Counted from the first letter of the stretch, positions 1 to 8,763 are shown. The stretch is DNA of 64,000 nt from Sphingomonas ginkgonis (GCF_003970925.1 NZ_RWJF01000001.1:2226501-2290500), one strand, 5' to 3'. Program-made: numbers and translations. Notes: generated by a model from the sequence alone, not told the origin.

Positions 1-152
1 AACGAGCCGACCACCGCGATCAGCGTAAGCCCAACGGCAATCGACTGCAACGGACGCGCGGCGGGTCCGGCAGCCCCCTCGAGATAGCCGAGCGGGTGTG
101 AGGCGCAACCCGACAGCAGCGCCAACGCGAGCGATAGGCCCGCGGCTCTCAT
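1..152 (-). CDS. Cytochrome c oxidase subunit II-like lipoprotein (N-terminal part only)
   Basis: Fifty codons are visible before the window edge. The product starts MRAAGLSLALALLSGC, a lipoprotein signal with lipobox LLSGC, followed by a short linker and the start of a hydrophobic segment (QSIAVGLTLIAVVGS). This layout matches subunit II of cytochrome c oxidases found beside PQQ dehydrogenases, which would accept electrons from a cytochrome c. Its ATG overlaps the stop of the upstream cytochrome c gene by four bases (ATGA), so the two are translationally coupled in one reverse-strand operon. The copper-binding part lies outside the window, so the family assignment is an inference from the N-terminus and context. 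Confidence 0.6.
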   Translation of the reverse strand, partial: MRAAGLSLALALLSGCASHPLGYLEGAAGPAARPLQSIAVGLTLIAVVGS

Positions 153-727
153 TGCCCTTCGATCGCGAAGCCACCGTCCGCGGTGCCGGGTGTCGCCTTG
201 CTAGGCGACCGCGCGGCGAAGTCGCCCTGAAGATCGCGCTGGTATCCTTCAGGCGAAATGCCGCCGCCGAGCGACGAGACGTATGCAGTCAGCTGCCAGA
301 GAGATCGCGGCGGCAGCGACCGCCCCCAGGCGGGCATGCCTTGCGGCCTTCCTTCGACCAGAGTCTTGTAAATGCGGACCGGCGTGCCGCCGTAGCGCCA
401 ATAGCCATCGTTCAGCGCCGGCCCCATGCCGCCCTCTCCCTTGAAGCCGTGGCAGTAGGCGCAATTCATCCGCGTATAGAGCTTACGGCCTGCCGCGATC
501 GCCGACGGATCGTCGCCGAGCGGGTTCACCATGGCTTCGGGGTAGGTGACACTACGGCCACCGGCCACGTCGCCAAGCGGCACGCCGGCGGCCTCCGGAT
601 CAGCGCCGACCGTGCGGGCGATCCGCTGCTGGATTCCTTGCTGGCGCGAACTGATCGCCCAAGCAGAGGCGACCGCTCCGATCAGCGCCGCACCCGCCGC
701 GATCAGCGCCACACCCCCAGCCTTCAT
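149..727 (-). CDS. Membrane-anchored class I cytochrome c
   Basis: The 192-residue protein has an uncleaved or signal-anchor N-terminus (hydrophobic residues about 5-25), a single haem-binding motif CAYCH at residues 89-93, and a probable axial methionine in GMPAWG near residue 131. It is predicted to face the periplasm and carry electrons from the PQQ dehydrogenase encoded immediately upstream to the oxidase encoded immediately downstream. It overlaps both neighbours by four bases, which indicates tight co-translation. One haem motif and the dehydrogenase context favour a dedicated electron acceptor (cytochrome cL-like role) rather than a general cytochrome c. Confidence 0.85.
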   Translation of the reverse strand: MKAGGVALIAAGAALIGAVASAWAISSRQQGIQQRIARTVGADPEAAGVPLGDVAGGRSVTYPEAMVNPLGDDPSAIAAGRKLYTRMNCAYCHGFKGEGGMGPALNDGYWRYGGTPVRIYKTLVEGRPQGMPAWGRSLPPRSLWQLTAYVSSLGGGISPEGYQRDLQGDFAARSPSKATPGTADGGFAIEGQ

Positions 728-2532
728 CGTGCCCGTCCCTGCCGGGCGGCGGCAGCGGCACCCTGGATCCCGTCGAGCGAAAAAACATACAACGTCGAAC
801 CGCGAGCCGGGAAGCCGGGCCGCCCGGTCTGGAGCATGGCGACGCCCCCGGCGCCGCTCGGCACGGCAATATACTGCCTGCCGTCCGGCCCGAGGTAGGA
901 GGTAATCTGGCCAGTGATCCCGGATGACAATTTCTGCTGCCAGAGCAGCTTGCCGTTGTATGCGTCAACGGCCCGGAGCCAGCCGTCGGTGGTGCCATAG
1001 AAGACGAGGTCACCTGCTGTGGTGAGTGGCCCCATCAGCACCATGAACTTTTCAGTCCGCTTCCACGCCAATCGTCCATGCACCGGGTCCCAGGCGAGGA
1101 ACGCTCCCCAGTCTCCGTTTGCGCCGTCCGCCGAGTAGCGTGTCGTTTCCATCCCGTCGTACGGAGTGCCGGGGATGTACGCGACCTTGTGGTCGGTCAG
1201 GTCCATGCACAGGTTGAAGATGCCGACGTAGATCAGACCGCTGCGCGGTGAGAACGCCGGCGGTTGCCAGTCTTTCTGACCCACGTCAGGCGGGCAGATC
1301 CGCTCCACCTTGATTTCGGGCTTTGGCTCCTTGGCGGGATCGACGATCGGGCGCATCGTGCGTCGGTCGATCCCTCTGGACCAGTTTTGTAGCGCGAAGT
1401 TGTCTGCTTTCAGCACTTCACCGGTCGCACGGTCCAGGACGTAGGCGTAGGTGTTGCGATCAAAGTGGACGACCGTCTTCCGCATCCGCCCGTTGACCGG
1501 CATGTTGAGCAGCATTTGCTCATTGACGCCGTCGTAGTCCCACTGGTCGTGAGGAGTGTATTGATAGAACCAGACCGCCTCGCCGGTGTCTGCATCACGC
1601 GCGAATACGCCGCTCGTCCAGAGATTGTCGCCGGGACGCTGCGCCGGCACTCGGGGTCCGGGATTGGACGTCCCATAGAAGATCAGGTTGAGCTCAGGGT
1701 CGTAGGAGATGAAGCCCCAGACCGACCCGGCACCCTGCTTCCACATGCCAGGCGGCCAGCTCTTCACCCCCCGGTCCTTGCCACGGTACTGAGGATAGAA
1801 GGGCTTGAAACGCGGACCGATCTTGACGTCCTTGTCGGGACCTACCGAGTGCGCTCGCCAGAGTTCCTTACCTGTCTCGACGTCAAGGGCAGCAACCCAG
1901 CCATCCACGCCAAGCTCACCGCCTGAATTGCCGACGTAGATCTTATCCTTCACCGCGAAGGCCGCCATCGTCATCGTGATGCCGTCCTCAACGTTTGCCA
2001 TCTTGGTACGCCACACCTGCTTGCCGGTCTTGGCATCGACCGCGACTACGTGGTCGTCGAGCAGGTTGTAGATCAGCTTGCCGTGCGAATAGACCCATCC
2101 GCGCAGCACCGGATCGCAGCAGGCTTTCCCGATTGCCACCGGGCTGGGCTGAGGATCAAACACCCACTTGATGGGAGCGCCGGGCTTGCTGAGGTCGAGC
2201 GCGAAGGCGCGGTTTGGGTATGGCGCGACCATGTACATCGTGTCGCCGACTACCAACGGTGCACCTTCGTGCCCGTGTAGCGCACCGTCCGAGAAGGTCC
2301 ACGCCATCCGGAGGCGGCCTACATTGCCACGGTCGATCTGCGCCAGCGGGCTGTAGTGGGTATTAGCGTAGTCGCGCGCTGGGCTCGTCCATTCGCCGGG
2401 AGGTGAATTTGGCGCCGGATCATAAGTTATACCATAGGCCGCGGGAGTCGGAGCAACCCTACTGCTCTCCGCCTCATGGGTCGCGGTCTTCGAACACCCT
2501 TGCACTGTCAGAAGGGCGCAGATTGCCAACAT
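724..2532 (-). CDS. PQQ-dependent alcohol dehydrogenase, lanthanide-type active site
   Basis: The open frame begins further upstream, but the ATG at 2532 gives a clean lipoprotein start (MLAICALLTVQGC, lipobox TVQGC) and a 602-residue protein, the usual family length. It has repeated beta-propeller blades (TGKQVW, TGKELW), the vicinal cysteine pair at residues 138-139 (GKACCDP) that is a hallmark of quinoprotein alcohol dehydrogenases, an active-site Asn near 290 (GTSNPGP) and the catalytic region HDQWDYDGVNE at 329-339. The acidic residue two positions after the catalytic Asp (D332-Y-D334) is the feature that separates lanthanide-dependent XoxF/ExaF enzymes from calcium MxaF types, which carry Ala or Ser there. 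It probably oxidises alcohols or aldehydes in the periplasm and passes electrons to the adjacent cytochrome c. The substrate cannot be read from sequence. Confidence 0.87.
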   Translation of the reverse strand: MLAICALLTVQGCSKTATHEAESSRVAPTPAAYGITYDPAPNSPPGEWTSPARDYANTHYSPLAQIDRGNVGRLRMAWTFSDGALHGHEGAPLVVGDTMYMVAPYPNRAFALDLSKPGAPIKWVFDPQPSPVAIGKACCDPVLRGWVYSHGKLIYNLLDDHVVAVDAKTGKQVWRTKMANVEDGITMTMAAFAVKDKIYVGNSGGELGVDGWVAALDVETGKELWRAHSVGPDKDVKIGPRFKPFYPQYRGKDRGVKSWPPGMWKQGAGSVWGFISYDPELNLIFYGTSNPGPRVPAQRPGDNLWTSGVFARDADTGEAVWFYQYTPHDQWDYDGVNEQMLLNMPVNGRMRKTVVHFDRNTYAYVLDRATGEVLKADNFALQNWSRGIDRRTMRPIVDPAKEPKPEIKVERICPPDVGQKDWQPPAFSPRSGLIYVGIFNLCMDLTDHKVAYIPGTPYDGMETTRYSADGANGDWGAFLAWDPVHGRLAWKRTEKFMVLMGPLTTAGDLVFYGTTDGWLRAVDAYNGKLLWQQKLSSGITGQITSYLGPDGRQYIAVPSGAGGVAMLQTGRPGFPARGSTLYVFSLDGIQGAAAAARQGRAR

Positions 2533-3109
2533 TCGTGGCGCGGGGGTCAATCGCCAGTGATTTCCTGAAAGGCTACCCCCAGCCCTACATTCTGCCTGCC
2601 TCGACAAGCTTTCAGCCTTTGGTACTGTACTCGTCGTGGCGGCAAACATTAATACGTCTCCAGCCCGGAGCGGCCACGTAGCTCCGCTGAATCGACGACG
2701 CACCAACATAGGACACTCGGCGCCCCGTATTCGCGTTTTCAGCCGCATCCATCTCGGCGCCACCTACAACGAGCAGCTACTTGCTGAACGAGCGTCCGCT
2801 TACCGGCGATTTTGTGAAGTAATACAGCGTTTGCACGTAGCGCTAAGCAGACCTTCGGCTCCTCCTGAACGGGCGTCGGCTTTCCCCCGTGCTCACCCAA
2901 AAGCAGTCGGTCCGCTAACCACCAGGCGCAGGCGTTCGGGGGAAGCCGGCTCGAGCGGCTACAAGTGGCCGGAAGCGGATCGTCCGCTTCTCGACGCCAC
3001 GGCGCCCTTCCAGCCATTCGTTCAGCTTGGCCGCGAGCGACCGCTTTCGACCCGTTGCGGACATTCATTTTGGCTGGCTAAGTTGTGCTCGCTGGCAAGC
3101 GGGGGCGAG
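2533..3109. other. Intergenic region with dispersed sphingomonad repeats
   Basis: No convincing gene is seen. The stretch carries several variants of the AGCGGACGTTCG-type motif common between genes in this window, and an 85-bp unit repeated in inverted orientation near 45.4 kb. Regulatory sequence for the PQQ operon should lie at its left end, but no clear promoter can be called. Confidence 0.5.
2840..2924 (+). repeat. 85-bp dispersed repeat, copy 1
   Basis: This segment is nearly identical to the reverse complement of 45421-45505, with only a handful of mismatches over 85 bp. Both copies lie in non-coding DNA beside IS6-like elements or decayed genes. It is too well conserved to be chance and belongs to no recognised element. 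Confidence 0.8.
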
Positions 3110-3620
3110 ATGAACCGTTTCATGATCGTGGGCCAGCCAGGCGCTGGCAAGAGCACGTTGGCCGCCCAGCTTGGTCGGCGGACGGGGTTGCCCGTGGTCC
3201 ACATCGACAAGATTCATTGGCAGCCCGGATGGGTCGAACGCAGCAAGAACGAAAAAACTAGGCTCTGCTTGGATGTAAAGCAGAAGGAACGATGGATCTT
3301 CGAAGGAGGGCACTCGGCTACGTGGCCCTCCCGTCTGCGGCGGGCCGATATGCTGGTCTGGCTCGACTTCCCGGTGACTCTTAGAATGTGGCGCATAACG
3401 AGGCGAGCCATGTCTGGGCGAGGCAGAACTCGCCCGGACATGCGGACGGATGCCCCGAGCGCTTGCGACTGTTACCGGACTTTCTAGTGTTTACCTGGAG
3501 AACGCGAAGGTCGGTACGGCAAAGGCTATAGCAACTCGTGAGTGGGGCTCCCGATTCCTGCAGAGTGATCTGCCTTCGCTCCGACGCTGTCCCTTCACGA
3601 TGAAGAAGCAACTGCCGACG
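3110..3620 (+). pseudogene. FlaR-like P-loop kinase, frameshifted and interrupted
   Basis: The ATG at 3110 follows a good ribosome site (GGGGGCGAG). The product begins MNRFMIVGQPGAGKST with a Walker A motif and continues through IHWQPGW and EGGHSATWP, typical of the adenylate-kinase-like 'DNA topology modulation/FlaR' family. After RTRPDM (about 3440) the expected sequence GCPERLRLLPDFLVF appears in the next frame, consistent with a one-base deletion. That frame then meets TAG at 3529 although family-like sequence (VICLRSDA) continues to about 3590. Two independent lesions make an inactive gene likely. A sequencing error could explain one lesion but less easily both. Confidence 0.75.
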
Positions 3621-3671
3621 AGACGGCCAGAATGGCTGCCGCAGACGGGCTGCGGGGACAGGCCGCCGCAT

Positions 3672-4508
3672 GGTGCTGTCAGACTAAGTCGCACTTGTCT
3701 CCGATTGACGAGGCTTAGTCTTTGAGACGTCGGGTCAGGCGATCAGCGACTGCCACTCGGCGAGGGAAGCCGAGCGGCGGAGCTTGTAGGTGGTGCGATC
3801 GACGAAGTGACGTTCGGAGTTGAAGTGGTTGTGGACGTTGGCGTGAACCGAGGCGAATTTTTGCAAGCTCGCCATTCGTCGGAACCGAAGCATTGCCCGC
3901 TCCCGTCGTCGGAAGCTCAGGTGGCTGTTCTCGACCCGGTTGTTTGCCCAGCGTCCGACCTCCTGCTTCTCGGTGTTGCCAAGCTCGGTCATGGCTGCCT
4001 TGTACGAGCGAAGCCCGTCAGTGGTGATCGCCTCGGGTGACCCATGGCGCTTCAGCGCTTTCTTCATGAAACGGAGCGCCGCGCCTTTGTCCCGCTCTCT
4101 GGTGACGAAGCTTTCAAGCACCTCGCCTTCGTGATCCACGGCGCGCCAGAGATAGCGCATCTCGCCGTTCACCTTCACGTACATTTCGTCCAGATGCCAA
4201 CGCCAGTGGCGGAAGCCGCGCATGCGGCTGACCCGCTGCCGGCGGATGTCGGCGGCAAACAGCGGGCCGAACCGGTTCCACCAGTGGCGCACGGTCTCGT
4301 AGCTGATGTCGATGCCTCGCTCGGCCAGCAGGTCTTCGACGTTTCGAAGGCTGAGCGGGTACTTTACGTACAGCATCACCGCCAAGCGGATCACCTCGGG
4401 CGAGCTGTTGAAGTAGCGAAACGGGCTGGCGGGGACGCGGCGACGAGGCATGACGCCTCCCCCTACCCCCACCGTCTTACCGACCGGTGCATTTGCTCTG
4501 ACAATGCC
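3672..4508 (-). mobile_element. IS6-like insertion sequence, copy A (divergent type)
   Basis: The 837-bp element is bounded by GGTGCTGTCAGA on the left and TCTGACAATGCC on the right (10 of 12 positions inverted-repeat) and contains one transposase gene. The left end differs from the other five copies, so this is a distinct subtype; its ends are the closest match to the ends of the 173-bp elements found here. The 8 bp on each side (CGCCGCAT and GTTTGACA) do not match, so no target duplication remains. Confidence 0.85.
3735..4451 (-). CDS. IS6-family transposase (copy A)
   Basis: The 238-residue DDE transposase starts MPRRRVPASPFRYF; an earlier in-frame start would run back to the end of the element and is less likely. 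IS6 landmarks are the N-terminal HTH region with YPLSLRNVEDLL, and catalytic residues in WHLDEMYVKVNG (D), ITTDGLRSY (D) and RVENSH (E). It is clearly more diverged than the other copies in the window (for example its C-terminus TTYKLRRSASLAEWQSLIA). All catalytic residues are present, so it may be active. Confidence 0.93.
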   Translation of the reverse strand: MPRRRVPASPFRYFNSSPEVIRLAVMLYVKYPLSLRNVEDLLAERGIDISYETVRHWWNRFGPLFAADIRRQRVSRMRGFRHWRWHLDEMYVKVNGEMRYLWRAVDHEGEVLESFVTRERDKGAALRFMKKALKRHGSPEAITTDGLRSYKAAMTELGNTEKQEVGRWANNRVENSHLSFRRRERAMLRFRRMASLQKFASVHANVHNHFNSERHFVDRTTYKLRRSASLAEWQSLIA

Positions 4509-4611
4509 GTTTGACAAGATCCCCGCTTCGGGCTGCTCCGATCATTTCGCGACGACACGAATTCGGCATTGGGAAATGCGGCGTTATCGAGCTTGGCTCG
4601 TTTTTTGGGTC

Positions 4612-4938
4612 ATGACACCATTCAAAAATCCTTCTTTCCAGGACCGCGCAGGCCAAGCCGCGGCCGAGAAGATCAAGGCGTTGGCGCAACTTCGGCGCAG
4701 GCCGGAGCCTGATGAAGAGTCAGTCGTCCGAACAAAGGCCGCCGCCGAGCGGCGGGAGGCACTTCGGGCGGGTAACGCGGCAAGGAAAAGGAAGGAAGCG
4801 GAAGAGGCTGCTGAAGAGGCAACTGCGGCGAAGACCGAAGCTGTCCGCAAGGCCGCTGAGCCAGTGCCGACTGAGGCCGAGCGGAAAGCACAACGGGACC
4901 TTCGTTATGCAGCCCGGCAGACCCGCAAGAAGAATTGA
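4612..4938 (+). CDS. DUF6481 family protein
   Basis: The 108-residue protein starts MTPFKNPSFQDRAGQAAAEK, the usual DUF6481 opening, and is otherwise almost entirely Ala/Glu/Lys/Arg-rich helix (predicted coiled coil, residues about 15-105), ending ARQTRKKN. The frame is open further upstream, but that part runs into the IS end and has no family similarity, so the ATG at 4612 is preferred. The family is small, basic and frequent in sphingomonads; its function is unknown. It stands alone between IS copy A and a decayed operon. Confidence 0.7.
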   Translation: MTPFKNPSFQDRAGQAAAEKIKALAQLRRRPEPDEESVVRTKAAAERREALRAGNAARKRKEAEEAAEEATAAKTEAVRKAAEPVPTEAERKAQRDLRYAARQTRKKN

Positions 4939-5016
4939 CCTACTCACTTGCCGTTGATTGAAAGATCGGCGGAACGCCGCATGGTCGCCGGCCGTATAGA
5001 CATCATGCTTCCCTAA

Positions 5017-5702
5017 TCAGCCCGTTTTCCCGCCCATCCGGCGCAGGAAGACTTACGCACGCTTCTGCGACACCATGTGTCTGCTTCCGATTTTCCGTGC
5101 GTCGGAGCCAAGGCGGCGGCGGCCAAGGGGACGCTCGAGGTACTGTCGTGCCGCGCCATCGATTCTGCGTGGGACGATGTCCGGATACACGACCGACTGC
5201 TCGGCTAGGCCAAGACCTATCGGGCCGCGCCAACGCTGTTCCGCAGCCTCCCAGTCATATTCGAGGTCCAGACGAGCTTAGAGAGGCCGAATTCGAGCAA
5301 GCCTTATGGCAACGCGTTCAATCACTGTCGGACAAGGACGTCTGGCGGGGCCAGCAGTACGACCTCCGGGTCAGCCGCAACCCGCAGGACGACCATTTTT
5401 CGCTTAGCTTCGGCGGAGAAGCCTTTTTCGTCGTCGGCCTGCACCCGCACGCGAGCAGGCCCGCGCGCCGTTTTGCGCGCCCAACGATGGTGTTCAACCT
5501 GCACAATCAGTTCGAGCAGCTTCGCGCAGCGGGCAAATATGAGGGAATGCGCGAGACGATCATGTCACGCGACAAGGCCGTTGCAGGGAGCCGGAATCCA
5601 ATGCTCGCGCGACATGGCAAGATGAGCGAGGCGCGGCAATATTCCGGTCGCGTGGTCGATGATAGCTGGAGATGCCCGTTTCAATATTCGGGCATCGAAT
5701 GA
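5017..5702 (+). pseudogene. YqcI/YcgG family protein, disrupted
   Basis: The C-terminal half reads cleanly in one frame (FSLSFGGEAFFVVGLHPHASR, NPMLARHG, SEARQYSGR, WRCPF), diagnostic of the YqcI/YcgG family, which includes haem-dependent N-hydroxylases such as GntA. The N-terminal half (DFPCVGAKA, IDSAWDDVRIHDRLL) lies in a different frame, is stopped by TAG at 5206 where the family has Trp (one base change TGG to TAG), and must shift frame near 5265 to join the rest. An upstream in-frame TAA at 5014 leaves no clear start. It overlaps the following DUF1989 gene by four bases, the usual pairing for these families. Confidence 0.8.
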
Positions 5703-6287
5703 GCAAGATTCTGGCCATCACCGAGCGAAGCGACGGCCTTCAGCCTCCCAGACGGCGCGACGTTGAGTGTAATCGACCCGAAGGGCGAGCAAGTCGCGGA
5801 TCTCCTGGCGTTCAATGCCAAGGATTTGGGCGAGGTCATTTCGTCCGGTCGCTCGCTGGATTATGCCGAGACCATCAACCTGACCGCCGGACACAAGCTT
5901 TATTGGAACCGCAGCCGCGTGATGCTCGACATCGTCGCCGACACCGTCGGCCGACACGATTTTCTGCTGACCCCATGTTCGGAGGATACGTTCCGGCACT
6001 TCTATCCAGATTTGCTTGTCCATCGTGGATGCTTCGGCAATCTCGTCGAGGCGCTTGCTCCTTTCGGTGTGACCCCCGACATGATTCCGACCGCCTTCAA
6101 CTGTTTCATGAACGTGTCGGTCGATGGAACGACGGGCAAGTTCGCCGTTCTTCCGCCCACCAGCACGGCGGGCGACAGCATCACCTTCCGCGCGAATATG
6201 GATCTCGTCATCGGTCTCACCGCCTGTTCGGCGCCCGCATCGAACGGAGGGACGTTCAAGCCGATCCACTATTCGATCGAACGATGA
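5699..6287 (+). pseudogene. DUF1989 (urea carboxylase-associated) protein with 5' frameshift
   Basis: From about 5737 the frame gives AFSLPDGATLSVIDPKGEQ and continues to SNGGTFKPIHYSIER, a typical DUF1989 protein with the conserved Cys region (TPCSEDTF) and NCFMNV. The natural ATG (5699, overlapping the upstream stop as ATGA) gives MSKILAITERSD in another frame, so one base has been gained or lost near 5735. A TTG at 5763 could start a 174-residue product lacking about 20 N-terminal residues. With the broken YqcI/YcgG partner just upstream, the whole two-gene operon appears to be decaying. Confidence 0.75.
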
Positions 6288-6460
6288 CGCCCGCCCAGCG
6301 ACCGACTTTCGCCAGATCCTCTTCTAGCCGGTACTGACGACGGCGGAATGGCCAGACGCGAACGTGCCGCAAGCGAACGATCGGCACTTCTCATTTTCGC
6401 GTGCGTTATCTGAGGGTTCCCGCTCACCTTTGCTTGCCGACGACTCCCTCCCGGAGGCAG

Positions 6461-7555
6461 ATGGCGCGCTTACCGTTCTTCCGATTGGATAAGTGTTTGA
6501 GTTTACCTCCGGCGCAAACTGTTTTCGCGCATCGTACACGACGAAGCAGAACCGCTGCTTTGGCGCCGCTCATGCGGCCCAGCGATGGTCGAGCGTTGAT
6601 GGAACTTGCCTTAAGCGTGGTTCCCTTCGCTTTGCTCTGGCTTGTGATGGTGCGACTGGTGGATTCCCACTATGGCCTCGTCCTGATCCTTGCCGTTCCA
6701 GCCGCAGGATTTCTGATTCGCCTGTTCCTGATCCAGCACGACTGCGGCCACGGCTCTTTCTTCGTCAAACGCCGAGCCAACGAATGGATCGGTCGCTGCG
6801 CGGGTGTTCTCACCTTGAGCCCCTATGCTTACTGGCGACGAGTTCACTCGATGCATCACGCCGGCACAGGAAATCTCGATCGTCGCGGAATCGGCGATGT
6901 CGACACGCTGACGTTGCGCGAGTTCCATCAGATGGGTTCTTGGCGCCGGCTGCGATATCGCGTTTACCGCAATCCTGTCATCCTCTTCGGACTCGGTCCG
7001 GTGTGGCTGTTCCTCATCCAATATCGTCTTCCGGTTGGATTGATGCGCAACGGCTGGCGCCCTTGGCTGAGCGCGATGGGCAACAATTGCGCAATCGGAA
7101 CGCTCTACGCCGCGATGATTCTGGCGGTTGGATTACGTACCTTTCTGCTGGTGCAGGGACCCATCTTATTGCTCGCATCAACGGTCGGCGTCTGGTTGTT
7201 TTATATTCAGCACCAGTTCGAGCAGACCCAGTGGCGGCACGCCGAAGAGTGGACGTTCGAGGAAGCCGCGCTGCTGGGAAGCTCTCACTATACACTTCCC
7301 GTGTTGCTCCAGTGGTTCACCGCGAACGTCGGCATCCACCACTTGCATCACTTGCACAGTACCATCCCCTTTTATCGGCTTCCCGCGGCACTGAAGATGA
7401 CCCCCGAGCTTTCGAGGATCAATCGCCTGACGTTTCGGGATAGTCTGCGCTCCGTGAACCTCGTGCTCTGGGACGAGTCAGCAAGTCGCCTGGTCACCTT
7501 TCGTGAAGCTCGACGGGTAAACGGCTTGCAGCAAGGCGGATCCGGCAATGATTGA
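6461..7555 (+). CDS. Membrane fatty acid desaturase
   Basis: The 364-residue integral membrane di-iron enzyme has the three histidine boxes HDCGHGS (residues 93-99), HSMHH (129-133) and HHLHH (near 290), separated by hydrophobic segments. It would introduce a double bond in membrane acyl chains or a related lipid. The ATG at 6461 is chosen because it follows CCGGAGGCAG; the upstream extension has no family similarity. The gene overlaps the following DUF1003 gene by eight bases, suggesting a two-gene operon for envelope adaptation. Confidence 0.88.
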   Translation: MARLPFFRLDKCLSLPPAQTVFAHRTRRSRTAALAPLMRPSDGRALMELALSVVPFALLWLVMVRLVDSHYGLVLILAVPAAGFLIRLFLIQHDCGHGSFFVKRRANEWIGRCAGVLTLSPYAYWRRVHSMHHAGTGNLDRRGIGDVDTLTLREFHQMGSWRRLRYRVYRNPVILFGLGPVWLFLIQYRLPVGLMRNGWRPWLSAMGNNCAIGTLYAAMILAVGLRTFLLVQGPILLLASTVGVWLFYIQHQFEQTQWRHAEEWTFEEAALLGSSHYTLPVLLQWFTANVGIHHLHHLHSTIPFYRLPAALKMTPELSRINRLTFRDSLRSVNLVLWDESASRLVTFREARRVNGLQQGGSGND

Positions 7556-8081
7556 GCGGTGGAAGTCCGATCCCGACGGTAGCGTCGAGCAGTTGGCGGA
7601 GTTGCAACGCGAGCATGACTGCTCGACAGGCCTGATGCAGAGGCTCGCCAATCGTCTGACGACGGAGCTTGGACGCCCGGCAACGGTTTCGGTCGTAATC
7701 CTGACGATTGCATTCTGGAGCGGGGCCAATCTTGCGGCGCAGAAGCTCGGGCTTCAGGCGGTTGAGAAACTTCCCTTCCCGGACCTCGGGATTGTTGTCG
7801 CTGTCGTGGCCTTGATCGTGGCACTCCTGATCCTCACCACTCAGGAGCACCGAAATCAGCTCGCCGAGAGTCAACTGCAACTGACAGTGGAGATCGCCCT
7901 GATGAGCGAACGGAAGGTCGCGAAGATAATCGCTTTGCTGGAAGAAGCTAGACGAGAGGACCCGGCGCTAAGGTCGAGGATCGATCCCGAAGCCGAAGCG
8001 ATGGCCGTTGCGGGGAAACATCATGTCGCTGGGGGAGATGACCCAGACTTGCCGACGACCGGGAACGACACAGGGGACTAG
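7548..8081 (+). CDS. DUF1003 membrane protein
   Basis: The 177-residue protein has a cytosolic N-terminus, two membrane segments (about residues 47-65 and 80-98), then the conserved TTQEHRNQLAESQLQLTVEIALMSERKVAKII region that defines DUF1003, and an acidic tail. The function of the family is unknown. Its start lies within the end of the desaturase gene, so the two are probably co-translated. Confidence 0.85.
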   Translation: MIERWKSDPDGSVEQLAELQREHDCSTGLMQRLANRLTTELGRPATVSVVILTIAFWSGANLAAQKLGLQAVEKLPFPDLGIVVAVVALIVALLILTTQEHRNQLAESQLQLTVEIALMSERKVAKIIALLEEARREDPALRSRIDPEAEAMAVAGKHHVAGGDDPDLPTTGNDTGD

Positions 8082-8128
8082 GATCAGCCGGACGACAACC
8101 GGTCGGCAAGCGCGCGGGGGGCGGTGAC

Positions 8129-8419
8129 CTAACCCTCCCCGGCTGGCCGATCGCGCGACGTGTCCCGCTTGGGCGGTCGTCGCGTATTCTTCCGGATGAA
8201 CTCTTCGCCCTCGCGCATCGTCGCGACCGGGTGCTCGGTTGGCGGCGCGCCGTCGTGCTCGAGGACAACCTTGTAGGAGGATCCTTTGCCATATGCCTTG
8301 ACGATCCGACCCGCGGTGGCGTTTCCGTGCGATCCGCTCGAGGACCCATGCGCCTGTTCGGCCGAGCCGTCTCCACGAGACTGAGCCGCATCTAAGTCGG
8401 TCGAATCACGATCGCACAT
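8129..8419 (-). CDS. Small uncharacterised protein, paralogue of the domain at 34.4 kb
   Basis: The 96-residue hydrophilic protein has no recognised family. Residues about 47-90 (SYKVVLEHDGAPPTEH, REGEEFIRKNT, PKRDTSRDR) align closely with residues in the second half of the protein at 34161-34799 (AYKTVLEHDHGPAAER, REGEAYVRQHT, PERDTSRDR), so the two share a domain. It converges on the DUF1003 gene, and the next element to its right is the 173-bp mobile element. Confidence 0.6.
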   Translation of the reverse strand: MCDRDSTDLDAAQSRGDGSAEQAHGSSSGSHGNATAGRIVKAYGKGSSYKVVLEHDGAPPTEHPVATMREGEEFIRKNTRRPPKRDTSRDRPAGEG

Positions 8420-8763
8420 TTGCTAACTCCCGCCTCCGGCGCACGGATTTCCAGACACGAAACCCTGCTTCGCCCACGCGACATGGGTGGGCTTGTGGAA
8501 AGAACAATATCGATCACTGCGATCGCCGACGGTTCGGAAGCGAAAACGACGACCGACGTTTGTCCCGGGACGCGCCCACTCGGTCGACTGGCGGCCGCCA
8601 ATCAGCTAGGGTGCAGAGCTATACACCCGAGCTGCCAGGCGGATCACCTTGGGTAAGCGCTTGATTGAGCGGAAGGGACTTGCGGGGGTGGCGGCGGGAT
8701 ATCCGTCTGCCCTACCCCGCCTCTTAGCTGGAGAGTGCAAATACCCGGACGATGCCCGCTGAC
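8420..8763. other. Intergenic region, no gene seen
   Basis: Neither strand shows a credible gene. The region separates the small protein from the 173-bp element, and contains no continuation of the carboxylesterase cut at the far side of that element. Confidence 0.5.

Noticed and set aside
98..898. Long forward-strand frames opposite the cytochrome c and dehydrogenase genes
   Set aside because: They are antisense shadows in high-GC DNA, rich in Arg/Pro, without ribosome sites or family similarity.
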